Shown here one piece after another: positions 33,060 to 42,844 of a stretch of DNA of 60,000 bases (the first letter of the stretch is position 1; each line of letters begins with the position of its first letter). The position numbers were made by a program, and so were the translations under genes. The stretch comes from Adiantum capillus-veneris. Its lineage: Eukaryota > Streptophyta > Polypodiopsida > Polypodiales > Pteridaceae. The notes below the pieces were generated by a model, which saw only the letters and a list, made by a program, of their open reading frames with translations, was not told where the DNA came from and did no database searches. The stretch is taken from the NCBI GenBank assembly GCA_014529385.2, contig CM043959.1, positions 56,464,753-56,524,752 on the forward strand, in the 5' to 3' direction.

Positions 33060-34274
33060 GGCTTCTGACTCAGATTCAGGGACATCATATTCTATACACT
33101 CAGGGATTTCAGCCAGTAGAGAAAATCTATTCTGATTCCTCTGCTTGGGTCTGTTGGTATCTCTTCTAGTGTCTTTGCCATTCTTGTTGGGGGGGGGGGG
33201 GAAGTGGGAGGTGCGGGGGTTGCTTCTGATTTTTGATGGGGATCATTTGGGGGTTCCTCATTGTTGGAGGAGGGAGGTGGGTTGTTGGGGGTTGCAGGTG
33301 GTGGAGCTTTAGAAGGGAAATTTCTTAAAAAGGGGCCACTCCCCCACAATTGAAGCAGGCATTAGGCAAGTATTTGTAGACTACAAGCTGTTCCATGCAA
33401 TCACCCTCATCAGTGGCTATTACCATTGAATCAAGAAGAGGCTTTGAGAGGTCCATCTCTATAAGCATATGAGGGTGCCATGAGGGGTTGAAGTCCCTCT
33501 TGGGCTTTCCTCCTAAGACACTTCCTAGCTACCCTCCTACTTGTCTGAGATGGTGGTGGAAATGCAATGGGAGGTTGGGTAGTTTAACCCAAACCGGGTA
33601 GTTTTCAAAGGCCGATTTGTTTTGGGTTGAAATTTTGAGACCATCTAAAAAGGCACAGTGGTGACGCTCTGAGTACCCAATGTCTCAAGCTTAGGATCTT
33701 GAAAGCCATTTCTGGTGTTTTGAACATGAATAGATAGTGGTTCTTGGGCAGGGCTTGGATGCTCTCTACCTTGCACCCTCCGCTGCCCCATTGATTTCTG
33801 ACAACACTACAACTGGTGGACGCGGGCCCGCCACCAGGCCTATGAGGGCCCTGGTTTCAAGATCCTTTTCTATTTTGCTAACCTGGGAGGTGGGCAGAAT
33901 GACCAACGGCTTACCTCGAGGATTAAATACCGTGTTGACAACATCCACTCAAGGGCAGTGTCAATGGAGAATGCTCTGGGTACCATCGGGGGAGGACCAA
34001 GGGGGGACCTCATGAGGAGGGCCCGGATGCGGGCTTGCTGGCGCTGCGGGAGGGTCCTTTGGAAAGGCATCTCCACTTTTCCAAGATTCCTGAAGCTTCT
34101 CCGCGAACCCTTGAGGTAGGTTCTGAAAAAGTTGATGGGTAAAGAGGCTAGACGGCAAGGCTGAAATGCAGGGCCAAGGTTTTGACTGAGTAGTTTCCTG
34201 TGCAGCAAGGGGTTGGAGGACCACCATACATTTTCATGAGTCATCGAAGTGGTGGGGAGAAGCAAGGGTACCAC
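33060..34274 (-). pseudogene. LINE ORF1: DUF4283-like nucleic-acid-binding protein, broken
   Basis: Frames around 33720-33560 read KNHYLFMFKTPEMAFKIL then SPLCLFRWSQNFNP, the DUF4283 pattern of plant LINE ORF1. At about 33345-33365 stands ACFNCGG, the first half of a zinc knuckle. It is followed by a Pro-rich tail (33092-33349). A run of thirteen G at 33189-33201 lies in that tail and is a likely source of frameshift. At least two frameshifts divide 34274-33870 from the rest. Confidence 0.65.
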
Positions 34275-34490
34275 CCCCTGAATTAGGGGGGGTGATGGGA
34301 GGGCCTCACATGACTATTATGTTGGCATCCTGGACGTTAGGTTAGAAGCCAAGGGCAAGACCACAGCAAACCCCCAAAGTCGAGTATGGGACCTGCAAAA
34401 GTTACATTTTCCCTACCCTTCATTCACATTTTCTACATGGGAAGTTCATTTATTTACTATCTTCTTAAGTTCTGTGTTAATGTCTGCATA

Positions 34491-34492
<2 letters not shown>

Positions 34493-34534
<42 letters not shown>
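34493..34534. repeat. (CT)n microsatellite
   Basis: About 21 CT units in intron 3 of the host gene relic, to the right of the LINE target duplication. Confidence 0.95.
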
Positions 34535-34536
<2 letters not shown>

Positions 34537-34869
34537 GCACATAACGCAGCCCCCAATCCCTCCCTCTTCCTCCCCACAGTACACAAGATGCTCAATTGTT
34601 CGAGATGCATGGCATCTGTAGCCAAGCTGTTGAGTTGACAGAGAGGAGTACTCTACGATAGCACAGGTTAGTCGCATACCTCCATGGTTGCCACACACCT
34701 CCCTCTTGTGATATTATTTCAAAAAAGGATGAGGACTAAAGCATATATTCAGTCAAAGTGCTGAATGTCCTAAAAAAGTGTTGGTAAGTTTAAACACAAG
34801 GGAGTTCAACGCAGAATGCCTGAGAAGCACATATGGTGGTTATGGGATGTTGTGTGCTCCTTGCCGCAC

Positions 34870-35435
34870 TGTCGAAGCAAGGGACTTGCCGATACACCGT
34901 GTGCGAGCCACAAATGGCTCCAAGCACACAACAAGCCTAAACTAGCAAGCTCAAGAGAGCAAAGGGTGTGTCACTCACCGCTCTACGCTCGCCTTCGTGG
35001 TGGATTCCTCGCCGCGATGAAGAAAAAGTTGCAGTCGTGCCGCGCTCAACTGCTTAGCCGCCGTCGTGCCTTCGTAATGCTCGATCTCACACACACTCTC
35101 CCTCTCTCTCTCTCTCACATACACACACACACAAGGAGGTGAAGAAGAAGAAGATGGAGATGGAGATGGAGCAAGAGAACTCTTCTATTGCACAAATGAG
35201 AGAATGAATGAATTTTAGGTTTAGTTGGCTTTTATATGAGCTCACCCCATTCACACTTGGGCGCCCATGCTTAGCAAACTAATCCCTTGAATGTCCCAGT
35301 TAGAGTGCGCCTCTCATCGGCGATCACTCTTACCCTTTTCCTATTGGTCCGACAAGCCCGGTACCTGACTCTACCAAATACATAATACACGTCCGTCGTA
35401 GGTGATGGGGTGTCCGTGAGCCGTGAGGGTTAACA
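34870..35435 (-). repeat. Outer gypsy 3' LTR (566 bp)
   Basis: On the minus strand it begins TGTTAACCCTCACGG and ends with a diverged form of the family end (GCTTCGACA). It is alignable over its full length with 40304-40862 and 53053-53599 but clearly more diverged than they are from each other. A polypurine tract (GGAAGGAGGGCA on the minus strand, 35436-35447) precedes it. It cuts exon 5 of the host gene relic. Confidence 0.88.
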
Positions 35436-36808
35436 TGCCCTCCTTCCTGATGTAGATTCCGTCCTCGGAAGCTATTGAGTTGAAGCTCGTTCGTCGAGGT
35501 GGAAGAGCATTTGAGATGAATGTCCTTAGCTTTCTTCAGTCACTACAAAATCAAACAACATTGGCACAATAATTGCATTCTCATAAGTGATTAAAAAGAA
35601 TATGCAATTTTAGGTAGACAAATTGATTGGTAAAAGAATTTCAAACAATTTGTCAGCAATAAACATTAAATTGCAATGTAATCAAATGCATAAACAGATG
35701 TAAAGGTAAAAAATTAAACAAGTCTGGGGTCGCTAGTTTGACGGTCGAAAGGCACCAGAGATCGAATATTAATACCATGGGTAAGCTTCTTAATTTTCTC
35801 TGGTCAATTAAGTTGTTTAATCGCGAGAGCCAAGTATTTCATGTTCGAGGGCTGACTAGAGGCTATACTTAGAGGACCTTGTAGTTAAGCTACGATAAAA
35901 GGAATTTCTCATGAAATCATCTCCTGACTGATTACCTTTTCTTTGACACCCCAAAGTGTTTTCACAGTGATTCAATTTGATGTGTGTGCTTATTTTGTAT
36001 GCCTTGGGTTTTTTGCTTTTCAAGGAAAAGCGGCCATACTGGGAACCTCTAGGGCTCTAGTACCATAGGCAATACATGTGAGTGAAGTACCAAATCAAGC
36101 TGAGATTTCTCTTCCAGTTTAAGATTTTATAGTGTGGCACTTTGATTTTTTGTTTGTTCATTTTCAGCATTTTAATTTTGTAACTTTGGGGGGTCATATA
36201 ACACTGATACACCTCCTCGGGCTCATCACACTAGTAAACTCCCTTTATAATACTTAAGCTAAAGGTCAATAGGGTCAAGCCCACTAGAAAGCCCTAGTAC
36301 ATTTCACACAATGCTGCCTAAATCGGATTAAGAACCTAAGTAACCATTGATTATTAGGAAGGCATTCCCCATGGTATTAAGAGAAGATCTCTAACACCTA
36401 ACTTGGTCAAACTAGCTTAGTTGGACTGCTTGATTTTTAAACCTAGACAAATGATTATGACAAAAAATTACATTGAATTAAATGTTTGATACTAAGCAAA
36501 TGCGCTGAATATTAGGCTACCAATCACAATCAAAGTAGACAATCATAGATGCAAAAAAGATAAGGGGCAATGCTAATGGACAATAAACGCCTGTTTGTGT
36601 CAATGGTCGCGCTTGATTTGAAGAGTGAACGAGAGAAAGGTTCCATGAAGGTCCAAATCCTATCAATAGCAACACGCTCCTGTACACACTAGGAAACAAA
36701 AGGAATACCTCCATGAGGCACATTAGTGGGAAAAGGTACCAACACTTATTGAACACAACAAAAAACATAAGGAACCCTAACCTAATTATTTACACTCCCC
36801 CTAGAGAT
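35436..36808 (-). other. Outer gypsy 3' untranslated region with a short hydrophobic ORF
   Basis: Mostly non-coding. The minus frame 36517-36768 (83 codons, ATG start) encodes a very hydrophobic peptide (FPLMCLMEVFLLFPSVYRSV then LLLIGFG), possibly one or two membrane helices. The inner copy retains the first 53 codons. It starts about 40 bases after the ORF C stop. There is no sequence match to an envelope protein that I can name. Confidence 0.4.
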
Positions 36809-37231
36809 TCAAGGGAATAGGATATTGTAGAGGTTGGGGAGAAACCCTAAGGCTAAACCCCTATCCTCGTCGTCAAGATAAACAAAGTCATCATCCATGA
36901 GACCATATGTGCCATCCATGTAGTCCTGTAAATTTTCTTCTTCATCATAGGTGCCCATGTTTACTAAGAAGGTCACTAGACGCCTATAGTCATCTTGGTC
37001 AAAAGGGTAGGCTTGTGCAATGGGAGAAACGCTCTCTACTAAGTATCGATCAGACGTGGTCAAGAGACGTCTCAGCCATTCTAACTCCTCAAAATTCCTC
37101 TCACATGCTAGCGTACCTATCAAATCCCATTCACATGCAAGCACTGGAAAGACCATGTGAAACATTTGTGAAAAGTAACGAGGGTACCTCTCACCCAAGG
37201 CAAGAGTGGATGATTCTAGCGTACTATCCAT
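36809..37231 (-). CDS. ORF C (outer copy): acidic 140-aa protein of unknown function
   Basis: The ATG at 37231 is the first in this frame; an upstream extension would need a TTG start. The protein (MDSTLESS at its start) has a middle part rich in Leu, Phe and Trp (FHMVFPVLACEWDLIGTL) and a strongly acidic C-terminal third (MGTYDEEENLQDY, LMDDDFVYLDDEDRG). There is no signal peptide and I recognise no domain. The inner copy at 42230-42652 differs at 8 of 140 residues and both are open from start to stop, while neighbouring pol regions of this outer copy are broken. A TATA box lies about 140 bases upstream (37366-37380) and a 12-codon upstream ORF in the leader. An acceptor-like TGTACAG just before the ATG would allow splicing instead. 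Confidence 0.6.
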   Translation of the reverse strand: MDSTLESSTLALGERYPRYFSQMFHMVFPVLACEWDLIGTLACERNFEELEWLRRLLTTSDRYLVESVSPIAQAYPFDQDDYRRLVTFLVNMGTYDEEENLQDYMDGTYGLMDDDFVYLDDEDRGLALGFLPNLYNILFP

Positions 37232-37365
37232 ATCTGTACACGCAAATAGATGATGGTTAGAGTGCAAATATTACAAGGGTCGTGTTCTTGTGCATAATTT
37301 GTTTTTATGATTTGTGTGATGGCTCTTGCTCTTTTACTTTTTTTATCTTGTTTCTATGAGTATAA

Positions 37366-37380
37366 GGCTTTATATATACA
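37366..37380 (-). promoter_or_regulatory. Internal TATA box before ORF C (outer copy)
   Basis: The minus strand reads TGTATATATAAAGCC, a very good plant TATA box, some 140 bases before the ORF C start and far from the LTR promoter. It is identical in the inner copy. Confidence 0.45.
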
Positions 37381-37478
37381 TTCCCTAAGATCGAAGATTA
37401 AGAGGTCAGGGAGAAAGGTTGAGAGGGAAGCAAGTGAATGATGGATGTCCACAAACACTCCCCCCTTCCTTGGGTAGA

Positions 37479-38020
37479 TCATACCGTTTGAAATGAGCTT
37501 GTCACCCTTTGAAACCAATTGTTCCAGTTGGTAATAGGTGAGGATTTTTGCCAGTAGTTTTCTATTACCGTAGGTGCCTCGTCAAGTTGCAAGGGTGGTA
37601 AGGTACTCTCCCAGGATCGAACTTGAAGTGGTTCATCAGGTGATTCTTGAACACTGGGAGGTGTGGATTCTTTTGTAGCTTCATGGAGGTCCACTACTAT
37701 AGATGGAGGCTGTGTAGAAGCTTTTACCTCTATGAATGAATTACATGAGGAGCTAGAAGCTTCAGGGAACTCCCCCCTTCCTGAGCTAGGTGGAATAAAT
37801 TGGTTTTTCCTTGGAGCCCAAACTAGCTCAGGACTAGGTGTGTAGCATTCTATGATCTTTCCCTTCCCACAGTCTGCCATTGGCTTTAGCGTTACACTGT
37901 TTGACTCATATGGGTTTGTTGTCGATAGGGAAGGACACATTTTACGTTTAGGTACCCAGATTTTCTCATTTCCATCATAGTAGCCTTGGGCTTCTAATAG
38001 TTGTTTTGGAATCCATCGTT
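37479..38020 (-). pseudogene. ORF B (outer copy): Pro/Ser-rich protein with WVPK motifs
   Basis: Open from after a TAA near 38021 to the stop at 37479: RWIPKQLLEAQGYYDG, then KIWVPKRKM, then a Ser/Pro/Thr-rich body and a Trp-containing tail (NWNNWFQRVTSSFQTV). The first in-frame ATG (37940) would omit the WVPK motifs. In the inner copy the same region starts with an ATG in good context and a Lys/Cys-rich N-terminus that is altered here, so this copy has probably lost its start. The function is unknown; the basic N-terminus of the inner copy suggests nucleic-acid binding, as inference. Confidence 0.5.
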
Positions 38021-38706
38021 ATTTGGTCTTGACTCTCCTAGGGCACGCTCTTGGTTTTCCAGGGAAATTTTTTCTTGGAATGGATGGGAGGGTTGAGGTA
38101 GTTGGAAGTAAGGCCTTGGGGACCCATTGATATGTACTCTTAGTTCGTGCAGGTTGAGTACTTGCAATATTACTGCTTGTTGCAACTACAAGTGTTGAAG
38201 TGCTAGGTTCATGGGTAGCTGGCAAAGACGAGTTAACCACCTTGGCTTGTGAATGTTGGATATCCTTCAACTTTGCTAGAGTTTGCAACGTAGGTGACAT
38301 TGCTTGAATGATAGGGGTAAGAGTCGGTGGTCGCGTCGTGACACTACCAGTATCCCAATCAATAGTGCATTTGGTTGCCAAAATCCACGTGCGTCCTAGG
38401 TTTACGTTGCCTTCCATAGCTCCCACGGGCATGACTAGAAACCATTGTTATGCTTCCATTGTCATAGACAATAGGGGTCTGAAGGACTCCAAGAATAGCA
38501 GTTTTCTTTTTATTAATGCCCTTGACTTGCATCGTACTCGGGGATAGGGTCGGTTTCCCTAATTGACACCAAACTCCATAGGATAACAAATTGTGTTTAG
38601 CTCCCATATCTAATAAAGCATTGTATAGTACTTTCCCATAGGGGCTACTTAGCTCAATTGGGTATCGTAGGGGTGGCTCAGATTCTAATGAGTCGTCATC
38701 TGTGTC
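38021..38706 (-). pseudogene. Second retropepsin-like domain (outer copy), active site DMG
   Basis: Continues in frame from integrase after a TAG at 38707-38709. It reads PLRYPIELSSPYGKV then ALLDMGAKHNLLSYGVW (about 38580-38660). A frameshift near 38440 leads to VNLGRTWILATKCTIDW in another frame. The inner copy has DTG at the same position, and ACG to ATG is a C-to-T change at a CpG, so the catalytic motif was lost here. A Pro/Thr-rich tail with YQWVPKALLP follows. Confidence 0.6.
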
Positions 38707-40303
38707 CTAGAAAAATGCTTGCGTGATTCTCAGATTAGCCTCTCGTTGGCGTCTAAGACGTTGTTGTCGTTCTCGAGCCTCAACTCTTGCTTGGATTTTT
38801 TTAAGCTCTGCTTGTTCCTTGGCAGCCTTCTTTTGATGGATGGCTTGCAACTCTTCCTGGCTTAGAGGATCATAATATCTTTTGAATTTACTCCCATTAA
38901 GGAATCCAATGGTTTCAACTCCATCTAGAGTCTCCACACGAATGGTCCCTTGCGGGGTAATTTCACACACTCGATATGGTCCCTTACCAGCGTATTTCAA
39001 TTTCTTCTTTTCATTACGTACCCCGTACATAAGAACTTTATCACCAACCTTGATGTCTTTATCCTTTAAATGGCTATCAAACCACTTCTTTCTCCTATCC
39101 TTCTCCACTAGAGCATTTCGCACAACTAATTGCCTTTCTTCATCTAGCCTTTCGAGGATATATAATTGCTCCACTAAGGGGTTACCATCCCAACCTTCTT
39201 GAGAAGCTACTCGAAGACTAGGAATGACAAACTCCCATGGCATAACTGCTTCTTGGCCATACACCATCTTAAACGGTGTGCAATTAATAGCAACTTTATA
39301 CGTAGTACGATAAGCCCATAAAGTTGATGTAAGCTTTAGGTCCCAATCAGTGCGATTAGCCTCAACTGTCTTTGTCAAAATGGAGATGAGAGTTTTGTTG
39401 GTACTCTCAGCTTGGCCATTTTCTTGGGGATAATAGGGTGTAGACTTGTGGTGAGATATCATGAAGTTTGATGTGAGTTCTTTTATTACTTCATTTATAA
39501 AATGAGTTCCATTGTCACTCACAAGTTCAAAGGGGCATCCAAAACGTGTGATAATGTTCTCAAAGAGGAACTTAGCTGTTGTTTTTGCATCCGCCTTCCG
39601 TGTTGCTTTTGCTTCAGCCCATTTGGTTACATAGTCGGTAGCCACAATGATATATCGTGATTGCGTGTTACGTGCAGCCGGACTAATCGGTCCTACAAAG
39701 TCTAAGCCCCACTTTTCAAATGGTTGGGTTACCTTGATGGGATGTAGAGGCATCCTATCACTTCTTTGTGGCTTCTTGAAGCGTTGGCATTCATCACATC
39801 CCTTTGCAAAAAGTGATGCATCCTTAAACAGAGTGGTCCACCAATAGCCTGACTGTAACATCTTTTGGGCAGTCAAGTTTCCTGAAAAGTGACCACCAGC
39901 TACGCCCATGTGTGCCTCTTGTAAAATATATAAATACTCATCCTCGCGGGCACAGCGTCTAAGAACATCATCTTTTCCTCTCTTATAGAGAGTTCCAGCC
40001 AGTAAGCAATAGGGTTCGCATTGCTTGATTAATTTTCGAGCTATATCTTTTCACAGTTCTTTGGGTGGAAAACCATTAACTAAGAAGTTAACAATCTTTT
40101 CACTCCATTCAGGCATTGTCTCAACAATGAACAAAGGAGTATCAGGAAATTCATCATCAACCCCCGTAGGAGCTTCGCCATTAGGGATACGAGATAAATG
40201 ATCCGCCATGACATGTTTCCTCCCAGGCCTCACAACAACGGTGAAGTCAAACTCAAGAAGAATTAACAACCATCGTGTAATTCGACCTGTGGAACACGGC
40301 TTG
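38707..40303 (-). pseudogene. Outer gypsy RNase H C-terminal part and integrase
   Basis: From the inner-element junction at 40303 the frame reads KPCSTGRITRWLLI, then LLEFDFTVVVRPGRKHVMADHLSRI, the RNase H end with its last Asp. An in-frame TGA lies near 40051. Integrase then runs uninterrupted in 38707-39909: GGHFSGNLTAQK and CDECQRFKK (zinc-binding HHCC), LDFVGPISPAARN and ATDYVTKWAEA (Asp), LVSDNGTHFINE (Asp), YYPQENGQAESTNKT (Glu), and the GPY/F module (GKGPYRVCEITPQGT, then GFLNGSKFKRYY). A basic coiled-coil-like tail leads to the stop at 38707. Confidence 0.88.
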
Positions 40304-40535
40304 TGTCACGGCTAGGGACTTGCTACGCGCCGTGTGCGAGCCACAAAGGCTCCTAGCGCACAGTCATACAACAGACAAGCTCACAAGGAAGAATGGTGTG
40401 TCACTCACCTTCCTGCGTAGTTGCGAATGAAGGATTCCCACGCCGCGAAGAAGAGGGAAACACCGCTACGCCGCGCTCAACCGCCTCGCCGCCGTCGTGC
40501 CGCCGCAACGCTCGATCACACACACACTCTCACAG

Positions 40536-40568
<33 letters not shown>

Positions 40569-40862
40569 AGGAGATGGTGAAGGAGAAGGTGGAGATGGAG
40601 CAAGAGCGGCTTCTATTGCACAATGAGAGAATGAGAGAAAATGAGTAAAAATTAGGTTTAGTGGCTTTTATATGAGCTCACCCCATTCACACTTGGGCGC
40701 CCATACTTAGCCAACTAACTCCTTGAATATTCCAGTTAGAGTGCGCCTGTCATCGGCGATCACCCTCACCCTGTTCCTATTGGTCCGACAAGCCCGGTAC
40801 CTGACTCTAAATAATACAGCGTTTATAGATCATAGGGTGTCCGTGTGCCATGAGGGTTAACA
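40304..40862 (-). repeat. Inner gypsy 3' LTR (559 bp)
   Basis: Minus strand: starts TGTTAACCCTCATGG, ends CTAGCCGTGACA. It has a CATATAAAAGCC TATA box (plus 40664-40675) and a composite CT/CA microsatellite (40528-40568). It carries a 10-bp insertion (near 40633) relative to the 5' LTR. Confidence 0.93.
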
Positions 40863-40874
40863 TGCCCCCCTTCC
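40863..40874 (-). promoter_or_regulatory. Inner gypsy polypurine tract
   Basis: Minus strand GGAAGGGGGGCA directly before the 3' LTR. Confidence 0.85.
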
Positions 40875-42229
40875 TGATGTAGATTCCGTCCTCGGAAGCT
40901 ATCCAGTTGAAGCTCGTTCGTCGAGATGGGAGAGCAGTCGACATGGATGTGCGTAGTCTTCTTCAATCACTGCAAAATCAAACAACATTGCCACAGTAAT
41001 TGCATTCTCATATACAATTAAAAATCATATGCAATAGACAGACAAATTGATTGGTAACAGAATTTTAGACAATTTGTCAGCAATAAACATTAAATTGCAA
41101 TATAATCAAATGCATAAACAGATGTAAAGGTAAAAAATTAAACAAGTCCGGGGTCGCTAATTTAACGGTCAATAGGCACTAGAGCTCGACTATTAATACC
41201 ATGGGTAACTTCTCAATTTTTTCTATTCAATTAAGTTGTTTAATCGCGAGAGCGAAGTATTTGATGTTCGAGGGCTGACTAGAGGCTATACCTAGAAGAC
41301 CTTGTAGTTAAGCTACGATAAAAGGAATTTCTCATGAAATCGTCGCCTAACTGATTACCTTTTCTTTGACCCCCCAAAGTCTTTTCACATTGATTCAATT
41401 TTGATGTGTGTGCTTATTTTGTCTGCCTTGGGTTTTTTGCTTTTCAAGGAAAAGCGCCCACACTGGGAACCTCTAGGGCTCTAGTACCATAGGCGATACA
41501 TGTGAGTGAAGTACCAATTTAAGCAGGGATTTCTCTTCCAGCTTAAAATTTTACATTGTGGCACTTTGATTTTTTGTTTGTTCATTTTCAGCATTTTAAT
41601 TTTGTAACTTTGGGGGGTCATATAACACTGTTACCCTCCCCAGGCTCATCACATTAGTAAACTCCCTTTATAATACTTAAGCTAAAGGTCAATAGGGTTA
41701 AGCCCACTAGAAAGCCCTAGTACATTTCACACAATGCTGCCTAAATCGGATTAAGAACCTAAGTAACCATTGCTTATTAGGAAGGCATTCCCCATGGTAA
41801 TAAGAGAAGATTTCTAATACCTAACTTGGTCAAACTAGCTTAGTCGGACTGCTTGATTTTTAACCCTAGACAAGTGATTATGACAAAACATTACATTGAA
41901 TTAAATGTTTGATACTAAGCAAATGCGCTGAATATTATGCTACCAATCACAATCAAAGCAGACAAACATGGATGCAAAAAGATAAGGGCAATGCTAATGG
42001 ACATAAAACACCTGTTTGTGTTGATGGTCACGCTTGATTTGAAGTGTGAACGAGAGAAAGGTTCCATGAAGGTCCAAATCCTATCAATAGCAACACACTC
42101 CTGTACACACTAGGAAACAAAAGGAATACCTCCAGGAGGCACATTAGTGGGAAAAGGTACCAACACTTATTGAACACAACAAAAAACATAAGGAACCCTA
42201 ACCTAATTATTTGCACTCCCCCTAAAGAT
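40875..42229 (-). other. Inner gypsy 3' untranslated region with a short hydrophobic ORF
   Basis: It matches 35448-36808 throughout. An ATG at 42189 opens a 53-codon hydrophobic frame (MFFVVFNKCWYLFPLMCLL) ending at 42028; the outer copy is 83 codons because its stop lies further on. No other coding is seen. Confidence 0.4.
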
Positions 42230-42652
42230 TCAAGGGAATAGGATATTGTAGAGGTTGGGGGGAAACCCTAAGGCTAAACCCCTATCCTTGTCGTCGAGAT
42301 AAACAAAGTCATCATCCATGAGACCATATGTGCCATCCGTGTAGTCCTGTAAATTTTCTTCTTCATCATAGGTGCCCATGTTTACTAAGAAGGTCACTAG
42401 ACGCCTATAGTCATCTTGGTCAAAAGGGTAGGCTTGTGCAATGGGAGAAACGCTCTCTACTAAGTATGGATCAGATGTGGTCAAGAGACGTATCAGCCAT
42501 TCTAACTCCTCAAAATTCCTCTGACATGCTAGCGTACCTATCAAATCCCATTCACATGCAAGCACTGGAAAGACCATGTGAAACATTTGTGAAAAGTAAC
42601 GAGGGTACCTCTCACCCAAGGCAGGAGTGGATGACTCTAGCGTACTAGCCAT
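42230..42652 (-). CDS. ORF C (inner copy): acidic 140-aa protein of unknown function
   Basis: Starts at the ATG at 42652 (MASTLESS) and is fully open. Hydrophobic/aromatic centre (MFHMVFPVLACEWDLIGTLA), a Leu-rich helix-like stretch (NFEELEWLIRLLTT) and an acidic C-terminus (DDDFVYLDDKDRG). Differences from the outer copy are mostly single changes scattered along the protein. The position, between ORF B and the 3' LTR and preceded by its own TATA box, recalls the extra 3' genes of some Athila and Tat elements, though I see no sequence likeness to them. It could be a structural or regulatory protein; nothing in the sequence decides. Confidence 0.6.
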   Translation of the reverse strand: MASTLESSTPALGERYPRYFSQMFHMVFPVLACEWDLIGTLACQRNFEELEWLIRLLTTSDPYLVESVSPIAQAYPFDQDDYRRLVTFLVNMGTYDEEENLQDYTDGTYGLMDDDFVYLDDKDRGLALGFPPNLYNILFP

Positions 42653-42785
42653 ATCTGTACACGCAAATAGATGATGGTTAGAGTGCAAATATTACAAGGG
42701 TCGTGTTCTTGTGCATAATTTGTTTTTATGATTTGTGTGATGGCTCTTGCTCTTTTACTTTTTTTATCTTGTTTCTATGAGTATA

Positions 42786-42800
42786 AGGCTTTATATATAC
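42786..42800 (-). promoter_or_regulatory. Internal TATA box before ORF C (inner copy)
   Basis: Minus strand TGTATATATAAAGCC, about 140 bases before the ORF C ATG. The leader between them contains one upstream ATG with a 12-codon ORF (MHKNTTLVIFAL), kept in both copies. Confidence 0.45.
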
Positions 42801-42844
42801 ATTCCCTAAGATCGAAGATTAAGAGGTCAGGGAGAAAGGTTGAG

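Larger units (their letters stand above)
29222..34410 (-). mobile_element. Full-length L1-type LINE with 14-bp target duplication
   Basis: On the minus strand ORF1 (about 34274-33060) and ORF2 (32806-29760) precede a 3' region ending in an A-run (poly T on the plus strand at 29220-29227). The flanks CCCTGCCCTTCATT (29208-29221) and CCCTACCCTTCATT (34411-34424) are a target duplication with one mismatch. This fixes the element at about 5.2 kb, normal for a plant L1. Both ORFs are broken. It lies in an intron of the host gene relic, antisense to it. Confidence 0.85.
28720..34869 (+). pseudogene. Five-exon relic of an unrecognised host gene
   Basis: Open, phase-compatible exons can be read on the plus strand. 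Exon 1 ends at 28816 (VVHSYVPKEVARL, stop, PQLQKLK). Exon 2 is 28994-29029 (SCKVEFGAALAK). Exon 3 is about 29106-29176 (GLRYVVYKVAISAALSNR). Exon 4 is 34580-34666 (TQDAQLFEMHGICSQAVEL, one stop near its end). Exon 5 starts at 34815 (MPEKHIWWLWDVVCS) and is cut by the outer gypsy LTR at 34870. Introns start GT and end AG (donors AAG/gtacat, AAG/gtaggt, AAG/gttgtg, CAG/gttagt). Phases 0, 0, 2 and 2 all agree across the LINE in intron 3. I do not recognise the protein. Introns are retained, so it arose by DNA-level duplication or decay in place, not by retroposition. Confidence 0.5.

Noticed and set aside
34500-35142. Host protein genes in the plus frames near 34816-35142, 40393-40648 and 53083-53392
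   Set aside because: Beyond the short exon 5 candidate these frames are LTR sequence with CT/CA repeats, repeated in all three LTR copies.
35436-36808. Retroviral envelope gene
   Set aside because: Only a short hydrophobic frame is present, with no signal peptide-like start, cleavage site or long ectodomain.
37232-37267. A 152-aa version of ORF C starting 12 codons upstream
   Set aside because: That start is a TTG in both copies; the first ATG gives 140 aa.
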